Both the position numbers and the translations under genes were made by a program. A model generated the notes under the pieces. That model was given only the letters and a program-made list of their open reading frames with translations, was not told the origin of the DNA and did not search any database. Positions 6,374 to 12,589 of a stretch of 14,359 nucleotides of DNA are shown piece after piece (the first letter of the stretch is position 1; each line of letters begins with the position of its first letter). This DNA comes from an uncultured Clostridia bacterium (GTDB lineage: Bacteria; Bacillota; Clostridia; RGIG6154), in NCBI GenBank assembly GCA_934446135.1, contig CAKSDT010000041.1, positions 1 to 14,359 on the forward strand, in the 5' to 3' direction.

Positions 6374-6730
6374 TTATTGATAAATCACTGCATCATCTGC
6401 AGTAAAGCCGCCGAGCGAATTTTCCTTTACCTGTATGCAAATAAAAGAAATACCGGAATCTTTTGCAGCAAAAAACTGCCTTTTCGCTGCCGGAGAAATT
6501 TTAATCCAATCTCCTGTGCTAAGTGTTATTTCCTCGTTGTCAATTATAACTTTTCCTTTTCCTGAAATTACTCCGTAAATTTCCTCATTATTTTTGTGAG
6601 AATGAACAAATGGAACATTCGCACCTGCCGGAAGTTGATTAATACTGATTTCTGCACCGGTCAATGCAAGTTTTTCGTGAAGTTCTGTTCTGCCTTCGTT
6701 TCCGATATTAGTTTTTTCATAGTTTTTCAT
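6374..6730 (-). CDS. small single-domain cupin protein
   Basis: This 118-residue protein is one cupin beta-barrel. The first cupin motif is visible: H43-x-H45 with E49 or E50, in the context PFVHSHKNNEEIYGVISGKG. The second motif (GDWIKISPAAKRQFFA, 73-88) lacks the usual histidine, so the metal site would have at most three ligands, or none. From memory this substitution is shared by close relatives in Clostridia, so it need not mean loss of function. Substrate is unknown; such proteins may be sugar or small-molecule binders or isomerase-like. ATG 6730 has AGGAGG nine bases upstream. It is divergent from an HxlR regulator, which is likely to control it. Confidence 0.85.
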   Translation of the reverse strand: MKNYEKTNIGNEGRTELHEKLALTGAEISINQLPAGANVPFVHSHKNNEEIYGVISGKGKVIIDNEEITLSTGDWIKISPAAKRQFFAAKDSGISFICIQVKENSLGGFTADDAVIYQ

Positions 6731-6779
6731 AATATTTTACCTCCTGAACTTTTTAGCAACTTTCCTTTGCTCATATACA

Positions 6780-6808
6780 AGTTTATCACCGGGTATATAC
6801 AAAAACAA
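6780..6808 (-). promoter_or_regulatory. probable cupin promoter with possible operator in the spacer
   Basis: On the minus strand TTGTTT (6808-6803) is 17 bases from TAAACT (6785-6780). A palindrome GTATATAC (6793-6800) lies in the spacer and a related GTATAC (6829-6834) lies upstream. These could be operators for the divergent HxlR regulator, but the consensus for this protein is not known. Confidence 0.45.
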
Positions 6809-6853
6809 GTACGCACTTTTTTATAACTGTATACATTTTTTTAAAATGCGTGG

Positions 6854-7051
6854 TATAATATTTACAATGTAAGTACAAACACCTCTGTGTTTGTTAATGA
6901 TGTAAATATTGAATCGGTGTGTTGCAAGACGATTTACGCCTTGCACTTATGATATAATATTTACAACGTAAGTACAAACACCTCTGTGTTTGTCAATGAT
7001 GTAAATATTGAATCGGTGTGTTGCAAGACGATTTACGCCTTGCACTTATGA
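6854..7051. repeat. 99-bp tandem repeat, two copies with promoter boxes and palindromes
   Basis: Two head-to-tail units, 6854-6952 and 6953-7051, differ at two of 99 positions (6868/6967 and the T/C in GTTA/GTCA), and a third start (TACAAT at 7052) follows. Each unit begins with TATAAT preceded by TGN, an extended -10 box. Within each unit AATATTTACA pairs exactly with TGTAAATATT (6857-6866 with 6901-6910), ACAAACAC pairs exactly with GTGTTTGT around CTCT (6875-6894), and TGCAAGACG pairs with CGCCTTGCA at 8 of 9 positions (6923-6945). The semi-palindrome TGTA-AG-TACA (6868-6877) also lies near the start. Near-identity implies recent duplication or gene conversion. It occupies the space between the divergent cupin and HxlR genes. 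Confidence 0.97.
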
Positions 7052-7057
7052 TACAAT
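7049..7057 (+). promoter_or_regulatory. extended -10 promoter nearest hxlR-type gene
   Basis: TGATACAAT is the third, partial start of the 99-bp repeat, and the two upstream copies offer TGATATAAT (6950-6958) and TGGTATAAT (6851-6859). No good -35 box sits 16-18 bases upstream of any of them, but extended -10 promoters can work without one. A start from the nearest box would give a very short leader before the GAGGTG ribosome binding site at 7066. Confidence 0.5.
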
Positions 7058-7078
7058 ATATTTGCGAGGTGAACAAAA

Positions 7079-7417
7079 TTGAAAACAAAAGATGAACTTC
7101 CTGCTTGCCCTGTGGCAACAGCCGTAGCCCTTATTGGCGGAAAGTGGAAACTTCTTATTCTTCGAAATCTTAAATCCCGTCCGTGGCGATTTAACGAACT
7201 TCAAAGAGATTTGGAAGGAATTTCACAAAAAGTATTGACAGACAGCCTTCATCAAATGCTTGATGACGGACTTGCATACCGTAAGGATTATCACGAAATA
7301 CCGCCAAAGGTTGAATACGGTCTTACAGATCTGGGACGGGAAATGCTGCCCATAATCGACGCCCTTGCCCAATTCGGAAATTATTATAAATCAGTTTTAA
7401 ACAGTAAAAAAGAATGA
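7079..7417 (+). CDS. HxlR/MarR-like winged-helix transcriptional regulator
   Basis: This 112-residue DNA-binding protein shows the HxlR signature throughout: CPVATAVALIGGKWKLLILRN at the N-terminus, RFNELQRDLEGISQKVLTDSL in the recognition region, and PPKVEYGLTDLGREMLPII after it. The conserved cysteine near residue 10 is the one used for thiol or quinone sensing in well-studied relatives, so a redox or electrophile role is possible. The start is TTG 7079: GAGGTG lies seven bases upstream, and the conserved protein follows at once. It faces the cupin gene across the 99-bp repeats, and self-control plus control of the cupin is the simplest reading. Confidence 0.93.
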   Translation: MKTKDELPACPVATAVALIGGKWKLLILRNLKSRPWRFNELQRDLEGISQKVLTDSLHQMLDDGLAYRKDYHEIPPKVEYGLTDLGREMLPIIDALAQFGNYYKSVLNSKKE

Positions 7418-7495
7418 TAAAATATCAAAACCGGGCATTATCAGTTTCATCGGTCAACAAATTATAATCCGTGCAGTGTTTAAGTGCATTATATC

Positions 7496-7528
7496 AAAAA
7501 AACTCCGCTTAAATTTAAGCGGAGTTTT
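7496..7528. terminator. bidirectional terminator between the HxlR gene and livF
   Basis: ACTCCGCTTAAA and TTTAAGCGGAGT (7502-7525) form a perfect 24-base palindrome with A-run on the left (7496-7501) and T-run on the right (7526-7528). It therefore reads as a terminator for both the plus-strand HxlR gene and the minus-strand liv operon. The rest of 7418-7602 holds nothing else I can identify. Confidence 0.9.
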
Positions 7529-7602
7529 ACTCACAGTTAATTTTAATTATAAATTATGCCATTAAAACGCTCAGGAACACAATTTACAAGCCGTAAAGAC
7601 AT

Positions 7603-8307
7603 TTATTCTCCGAGATATGCCTTCTTCACCGACTCATCATTTAAAAGGTCGTTTGCCTTACCCTGGAGCACAATATTGCCTGTTTCAAGAACATATGCAC
7701 GGTCTGCAATTGACAGTGCTTTTTTTGCATTCTGTTCAACCAAAAGAACCGTTGTGCCTGCTGCACTGATTTTTTGAATAATATCAAAAATTTCAGAAAC
7801 ATAAAGCGGCGAAAGTCCCATAGACGGTTCATCCATAAGTATAATCTTAGGATTTGACATCAAGGCTCTGCCCATTGCCAGCATCTGTTGTTCACCGCCG
7901 GAAAGAGTTCCTGCAATCTGATTTTTTCTTTCAAGAAGTCTTGGAAATCTTTCGTGAACCATTTCAAGGTTTCTTTTAATTTCTGCTTTATCATTTCTTG
8001 TGAAAGCACCCATTATAAGATTTTCGTGCACTGTAAGTTCACCAAAAATTCTTCTGCCCTCGGGAACATGAGCCATACCCATCTTTACTATTTTGTGAGC
8101 AGGTGTCTTTGTGAGGTCTTCTCCCTCAAAAAGAATTCTGCCCGCCTGAGCCTGAATAAGTCCAGTTATGGTATGAAGAATTGTAGTTTTACCGGCACCG
8201 TTTGCACCGATTAAGGCAATTACTTCGCCCTCGTTTACTTCAAAGGAAACGCCTTTAATTGCTTTAATCATACCGTAACTTACTTCAAGATTTTCTATTT
8301 TAAGCAT
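7603..8307 (-). CDS. livF: branched-chain amino-acid ABC transporter ATPase LivF
   Basis: This 234-residue ATPase is the second of the two nucleotide-binding subunits that power LivHM. Walker A is GANGAGKTT (34-42), the signature LSGGEQQMLAMGRALM, and Walker B ILMDEPSMGLSP followed by VEQNA, the LivF-type pattern. Length is typical (about 233-237). RBS AAGGAG lies before ATG 8307. A 47-base gap with a small CCGCA/TGCGG hairpin separates it from livG. It is the last gene of the operon, ahead of a strong terminator. Confidence 0.97.
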   Translation of the reverse strand: MLKIENLEVSYGMIKAIKGVSFEVNEGEVIALIGANGAGKTTILHTITGLIQAQAGRILFEGEDLTKTPAHKIVKMGMAHVPEGRRIFGELTVHENLIMGAFTRNDKAEIKRNLEMVHERFPRLLERKNQIAGTLSGGEQQMLAMGRALMSNPKIILMDEPSMGLSPLYVSEIFDIIQKISAAGTTVLLVEQNAKKALSIADRAYVLETGNIVLQGKANDLLNDESVKKAYLGE

Positions 8308-8354
8308 ATGAGTTTATCTCCTTTTGCCGCAAAATGCGGTTTAGTATAGCCGAA

Positions 8355-9131
8355 TTATTCGTCGTCGCCAAGATAAGCGGTTACAACTTTCGGATCATTT
8401 AACACTGCATTTGTTTCGCCTTGTGCAAGAGTTGTACCAAAGTTTAAAACCGTAACTTCTTCACAGATACCCGAAACAAGTTTCATATCGTGTTCTATAA
8501 GAAGGACAGTCATATCAAATTCTTTTCTAACGAACTGAATCATCTGCATAAGTTCTGCAGTTTCATTAGGATTCATACCGGCTGCAGGTTCATCAAGCAA
8601 AAGAAGTTTCGGATTGGTTGCAAGTGCCCTTGCAATTTCGAGTTTTCTCTGCTTACCGTATGGAAGATTGCAGGCAAGATTGTTTCTTTCCTGTTCAAGG
8701 TCGAAAATTCTTAAAAGTTCTTTTGCCCTTTCCCTCATCTTCCTTTCGGATTTAAAATGACCCGGAAGTCTGAACATACTTACAAAAGGATTGCAATTAA
8801 ATTCAGGCTGATTATGAAGTCCAACCATAACATTCCTTATGACGCTCATATTGTTAAAAAGTCTTATGTTCTGGAAAGTTCTGGCAATACCTTTATGATT
8901 TATGTTTTCCTGCGATTTGCCCGTAAGGTCTTCCCCGTCGAGCAAAACTGTTCCGTCAGTAGGTTTATAAACACCTGTAAGCAAGTTAAAAATTGTAGTC
9001 TTGCCGGCACCGTTAGGACCGATAAGTCCGTAAAGTTCGCCTTTTTTTATTTTAAGATTAACATTGTCAACCGCTCTCAATCCCCCGAAAGAAATTCCGA
9101 GGTTACGGGTTTCAAGCATATATTCTCCCAT
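8355..9131 (-). CDS. livG: branched-chain amino-acid ABC transporter ATPase LivG
   Basis: This 258-residue ATPase is the first nucleotide-binding subunit of the Liv importer. Walker A is GPNGAGKTT (38-46), then IARTFQNIRLF (the LivG-type Q-loop region), signature LPYGKQRKLEIARALA, and Walker B LLLLDEPAAGMNP with IEHDM. I place the start at ATG 9131 (MGEYMLETRN): it follows the livM stop by one base and has AAGGGGG nine bases upstream. A later ATG at 9119 is also possible with GGAG five bases away, and an earlier one at 9161 would overlap livM by 29 bases. Confidence 0.95.
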   Translation of the reverse strand: MGEYMLETRNLGISFGGLRAVDNVNLKIKKGELYGLIGPNGAGKTTIFNLLTGVYKPTDGTVLLDGEDLTGKSQENINHKGIARTFQNIRLFNNMSVIRNVMVGLHNQPEFNCNPFVSMFRLPGHFKSERKMRERAKELLRIFDLEQERNNLACNLPYGKQRKLEIARALATNPKLLLLDEPAAGMNPNETAELMQMIQFVRKEFDMTVLLIEHDMKLVSGICEEVTVLNFGTTLAQGETNAVLNDPKVVTAYLGDDE

Positions 9132-9132
9132 T

Positions 9133-10281
9133 TTACTTGTCCCCCTTTTCTTTCTTTTCAATACTGTCGTTGTTTATATCAACGCTCAAAAGTGCGTCCA
9201 TTTCAATTTTAGTCGGAACTCTGTCCCAAGCGGCAGCGTCGTCTTTAATCTTAGACGGATCAACATTTTTATTTTTAATAAATATTCCAGTGATCTTATC
9301 AAATATATTCTTTCTGATTTTACCGAGATTATCTTTAAAAGGTTTAAACATAGGAGCATTATTAAAGATAATCATAAGAATAAGAATTATCGCATAAATA
9401 AGATACTTAAGTGCCGCAAGATCGCCCGAAAGATTTGTTGTAAGAACAAAGTTGATATAAGTTATAAGTGTCGCGGCAATTATTGAACCCGTAATGCTTC
9501 CCATTCCGCCAAGCACAACCATAACAAGAATTTCTATTGAATAGTTGTATGAGAAGAAAGAATAAAGCACCGGAGTTGTGAAGTGTCCGTAAATAACGCC
9601 TGCAATACCTGCGAAAAATGCCGAAACTACGAAAACCAAAAGTTTGTAGAATGTAACATTTATACCCATTGCTTTTGCTGCAATTTCATTATCCCTTATT
9701 GCAGTTATGGCTCTGCCGTGCTTACTCCTTATAAGGTTCTGAATGATAAACAGCATTATAAGAACAACAACAAAAGAAACTATAAAGAGATTAGGACCGT
9801 ACTTTTTAGTTGAAAGTCCGAGTGCACCGCCAAAAGTATCAAGGTTTTTAAATATTGTTCTTACAATTTCACCAAAGGCAAGTGTTACTATTGCAAGATA
9901 GTCGCCTTTAAGCCTTAAAGCCGGAAGTCCTATGATAAGGCCGAAAACTGCGGCAATAAGTCCGCCGACTACCATAGAAACTATAAGAACCAACAGTTTG
10001 GAATCTATAAATTCGGACATATATTTGGCAAAGAAACAACCAAGGTATGCACCAACGCACATAAATCCCGCGTGACCCAAACTGAGTTCACCCAAAAATC
10101 CAACAACAAGATTCAAAGAAACCGCAAGGATTATTGAATAACCAATTTGTGTAAGCAAGTTTGCGGTAGAACGGTTAAGCATTCCCGAGTACTGCATCAA
10201 CACAGTAACCGCCAAAAACAATGCAACAACTATATAATTTACATAATGTTTAATTCTGAATTTGCTTTTCTTTTCTGCCAT
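9133..10281 (-). CDS. livM: branched-chain amino-acid ABC transporter permease LivM
   Basis: This 382-residue permease pairs with LivH. It has many hydrophobic spans, with LAVSLNLVVGFLGELSLGHAGF near residues 33-55 and the coupling-region hallmark GRAITAIRDNEIAAKAMGIN. After the last span a hydrophilic tail of about 70 residues follows (from about 313), containing AAWDRVPTKIEMDAL; such tails occur in other clostridial LivM proteins. Its role is unknown. RBS AAGG lies eight bases before ATG 10281, and the gap to livH is three bases. Confidence 0.96.
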   Translation of the reverse strand: MAEKKSKFRIKHYVNYIVVALFLAVTVLMQYSGMLNRSTANLLTQIGYSIILAVSLNLVVGFLGELSLGHAGFMCVGAYLGCFFAKYMSEFIDSKLLVLIVSMVVGGLIAAVFGLIIGLPALRLKGDYLAIVTLAFGEIVRTIFKNLDTFGGALGLSTKKYGPNLFIVSFVVVLIMLFIIQNLIRSKHGRAITAIRDNEIAAKAMGINVTFYKLLVFVVSAFFAGIAGVIYGHFTTPVLYSFFSYNYSIEILVMVVLGGMGSITGSIIAATLITYINFVLTTNLSGDLAALKYLIYAIILILMIIFNNAPMFKPFKDNLGKIRKNIFDKITGIFIKNKNVDPSKIKDDAAAWDRVPTKIEMDALLSVDINNDSIEKKEKGDK

Positions 10282-10284
10282 AAA

Positions 10285-11148
10285 TCACACCTTCTCTCTT
10301 CTTACTTTGCCGAGTATTCCCGTAGGTTTAACCAAAAGTATAATTATCAGCAAAGAAAATTCAAGTGCCGTTGTATAAGGTGCAAGAACAGGCACACTAA
10401 GACAAAGTTTTTCGATTACACCCAAAAGTATACCGCCGAGCATCGCTCCGGGAATAGAACCTATTCCGCCGATAACCGCTGCAGTAAATGCTTTGATACC
10501 GGGCATTGAACCTAAGGTCGGGCTTGTGCTTGGAATCTGCATAAGATAGAATGTTGAAGCAAATGCAGCAAGTGCAGAGCCTATAGCAAATGTAAGCGTT
10601 ATAACCATATTTACATTGATACCCATAAGTTGTGCCGCACCTTTATCTTCTGAAACTGCAAGCATTGCTCTTCCCAACTTTGTTTTCTTTATGAAAAGTG
10701 AAAGTGCAATCATTATAATTCCGCCTATTACAAGAGTTATAAGCGTTGCATAACTGATTTTAAAACTTCCTAAAGACAATGACCCGAAGTTACCGATTGT
10801 AACTGTCTGAGATTTTGCACCGTAAATTAACTGTGCAACACTCTGCAAAAGGTAAGATACACCGATAGCAGTAATTAAGACTGCCAAAGGAGATGCTCCT
10901 CTCAACGGTTTGTACGCAAGTTTTTCTGTTAAAATACCAAGCACTGTGCAGACAATAATTGCAACTACTATTGCGGCTATCGGCTGACCTGTAAGTGCAA
11001 GAGTTGACATTTTGGCATATGCACCGACCATAATAATATCTCCGTGAGCAAAGTTAAGCATTTTCGCAATTCCGTAAACCATGGTATAACCCAATGCTAT
11101 AAGTGCATAAATACTGCCAAGGCTTAATCCGTCTATAATTGTACTCAT
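10285..11148 (-). CDS. livH: branched-chain amino-acid ABC transporter permease LivH
   Basis: This 287-residue permease is the LivM partner. The hallmark GYTMVYGIAKMLNFAHGDIIM follows the first span and GIKAFTAAVIGGIGSIPGAMLGG lies near the C-terminus. I choose ATG 11148 (MSTIID), with GGAG six bases upstream, over a TTG 48 bases further up whose extra residues lack a family match. It is separated from livK by 179 bases with two hairpins, and no good promoter is seen directly before it, so it probably depends on readthrough from livK. Confidence 0.95.
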   Translation of the reverse strand: MSTIIDGLSLGSIYALIALGYTMVYGIAKMLNFAHGDIIMVGAYAKMSTLALTGQPIAAIVVAIIVCTVLGILTEKLAYKPLRGASPLAVLITAIGVSYLLQSVAQLIYGAKSQTVTIGNFGSLSLGSFKISYATLITLVIGGIIMIALSLFIKKTKLGRAMLAVSEDKGAAQLMGINVNMVITLTFAIGSALAAFASTFYLMQIPSTSPTLGSMPGIKAFTAAVIGGIGSIPGAMLGGILLGVIEKLCLSVPVLAPYTTALEFSLLIIILLVKPTGILGKVRREKV

Positions 11149-11227
11149 ATAACTCTCCGTTCTTTCCGACGATGCAGCGTAAAAACCGTTAACCAACTTT
11201 TGTCTGTACCGTGTTATTTTTTATTTC

Positions 11228-11266
11228 ATACAGAATAAATAGACCGATTGTTTATTTATTCCGTAT
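11228..11266 (-). other. second hairpin in the livK-livH gap
   Basis: ATACAGAATAAATA (11228-11241) pairs with TATTTATTCCGTAT (11253-11266), 14 positions with one mismatch, and an 11-base loop. It lies just after the attenuator hairpin in the transcript, ahead of livH. It could stabilise the 3' end of the livK mRNA or be a processing site. Confidence 0.6.
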
Positions 11267-11270
11267 AAAA

Positions 11271-11315
11271 CAGATATAAGGCTGAGTGCTTTAAGGCACC
11301 CAACCGATATATCTG
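11271..11315 (-). terminator. partial terminator between livK and livH
   Basis: CAGATATA (11271-11278) pairs exactly with TATATCTG (11308-11315), with inner pairing GGCTGAGTGC/GCACCCAACC containing two mismatches. On the minus strand TTTTAT follows. It sits right after the livK stop and would lower expression of the membrane and ATPase genes relative to the binding protein, a common arrangement in ABC operons. Confidence 0.65.
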
Positions 11316-11327
11316 AATAAGTTTCAA

Positions 11328-12461
11328 TTAGTTTTCAAGTGTAACTATCTGAGGAACTTTCTTGCAGGCACCTGTCTTATCCCAAGTCATTTCGCCTGTT
11401 GCTCCGTCAAGTTTGAAATCTGAAGCGGTAAGTGCTTCAATTACTGTATCTGCCATATCTGAAACTGAAAGTGTTGGATCAGATACATTTGCTTTTTTGA
11501 GTGCTTCATAAATTGTCATTACAGCGTCATATCCGTCAGCAGCGAACTGGTCAGGATCTTTGCCGTATTTTGCTTTATAAGCGTCAACAAATTTCTTTGT
11601 CTTTTCATTTGTGCTGCTTACATCAAAAGGTGTGATATATTTGATTGTGTTTTTAACGCTTGAGTCAATCTGGTCCTTAACACCGTCAAGTCCGTCACAA
11701 CCGAACAAGAGTGCTTCGCAGCCTTTTGCTGTGCAAGCCTTTGCGATAAGTCCTGCTTCTGTATAGTAGATAGGAAGGAAGATAACATCGCAATCTTTTA
11801 ATGCTTCAACCTGAGTTGTAAAGTCTTTTTTGTTTTCAGCGTCAAATGACTGAACACTGTATTCAACACCGAGTTTTTTCATTTCATCATCAAATGCTTT
11901 GAAAATACCTGATGAATATGGATCGCTGGTATCGTAGATAGCACCGATTTTCTTGTAGTCCTTTGTAAGTTCTTCAGCCGCCAAAGTACCCTGGTCAGGA
12001 TCTCCGAAGCAAACTCTGAATGCAGTATCTCTGTTTTCGATTACATTAGCAGCAGAAGCCGAAGGTGTAATAAAGAAAAGGTGATCATCATCTGCCTTTG
12101 ATGCGAATGAATCGCAAGAACCTGATGTTACACTGCCGATTGAAAGGTTCATACCTGCTTCAAACAATGTGTCATAACCTACTGCAGCATCAGCGGCTGT
12201 TGCCTTATCATCTTTAATATCGAATTTAAATTTAACTCCGTTAAGTCCGCCTGCTGCATTGATTTCGTCAATCGCGAGTTCAGCACCGTCTTTTACTGAG
12301 TTACCGTATGCAGAAGCGTCTCCTGTAAGCGGTCCGGTTGCACCGATAAAGAATTCTTTGTTATCAGCTGTATATGAAGATGCGTTTTTTCCGTTTCCGC
12401 AAGCGGCAAATGACATAACAATCATTACTACAGCCAACATTAATACAACGATTTTTTTCAT
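11328..12461 (-). CDS. livK: branched-chain amino-acid substrate-binding lipoprotein LivK/LivJ
   Basis: This 377-residue periplasm-type binding protein captures Leu/Ile/Val for LivHMGF. A signal peptide (MKKIVVLMLA...) ends in the lipobox SFAAC with lipidated C21. The mature part starts with FFIGATGPLTGDASAYG and has the peripla_BP_6 landmarks GAELAIDEINAAGGLNG and TPSASA. The start ATG 12461 has a perfect AGGAGGT seven bases upstream and fits the signal peptide; a longer frame upstream would add 42 non-conserved residues crossing the promoter. It is transcribed from its own consensus promoter and followed by a partial terminator. Confidence 0.97.
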   Translation of the reverse strand: MKKIVVLMLAVVMIVMSFAACGNGKNASSYTADNKEFFIGATGPLTGDASAYGNSVKDGAELAIDEINAAGGLNGVKFKFDIKDDKATAADAAVGYDTLFEAGMNLSIGSVTSGSCDSFASKADDDHLFFITPSASAANVIENRDTAFRVCFGDPDQGTLAAEELTKDYKKIGAIYDTSDPYSSGIFKAFDDEMKKLGVEYSVQSFDAENKKDFTTQVEALKDCDVIFLPIYYTEAGLIAKACTAKGCEALLFGCDGLDGVKDQIDSSVKNTIKYITPFDVSSTNEKTKKFVDAYKAKYGKDPDQFAADGYDAVMTIYEALKKANVSDPTLSVSDMADTVIEALTASDFKLDGATGEMTWDKTGACKKVPQIVTLEN

Positions 12462-12494
12462 TTTTACTACCTCCTGTTTATTTTTATAACTGAT

Positions 12495-12523
12495 AATATA
12501 CACCTTTTGGAGCAATTTGTCAA
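12495..12523 (-). promoter_or_regulatory. sigma-A promoter of livK
   Basis: On the minus strand TTGACA (12523-12518) is followed after 17 bases by TATATT (12500-12495). It predicts a short leader of under 30 nt before the AGGAGGT ribosome binding site. No obvious operator is visible. Confidence 0.88.
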
Positions 12524-12555
12524 TGAATTTTGTATAATTTTCTTCTATTTTGAAT

Positions 12556-12586
12556 AAAAAATGCTGAGATTTTGCAAAATTCTGCA
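12556..12586 (-). terminator. weak terminator after the CotH-type gene
   Basis: Four bases after the CotH-type stop codon, the arms TGCAGAATTTTG and CAAAATCTCAGCA form an imperfect stem (12562-12586), followed on the minus strand by six T (12561-12556). It separates this gene from the livK promoter. Confidence 0.5.
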
Positions 12587-12589
12587 CTT

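Noticed and set aside
6218..6565. 115-codon plus-strand frame over the small ORF and cupin gene
   Set aside because: It is out of frame with the DUF6774-like reading, runs antisense through the cupin gene and its terminator, and has no family-like features.
6854..7057. CRISPR array
   Set aside because: The 99-bp units are directly adjacent and nearly identical over their whole length; there are no unique spacers and no cas genes.
8327..8339. Terminator between livG and livF
   Set aside because: The CCGCA/TGCGG stem has only five pairs and no T-run; it is unlikely to stop transcription.
8757..9486. Plus-strand frames opposite livG and livM
   Set aside because: They are antisense shadows of well-supported genes, with no ribosome binding sites or recognisable domains.
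12462..12587. 42-residue N-terminal extension of LivK
   Set aside because: It would cross the consensus promoter and leave the perfect AGGAGGT and the signal peptide internal.
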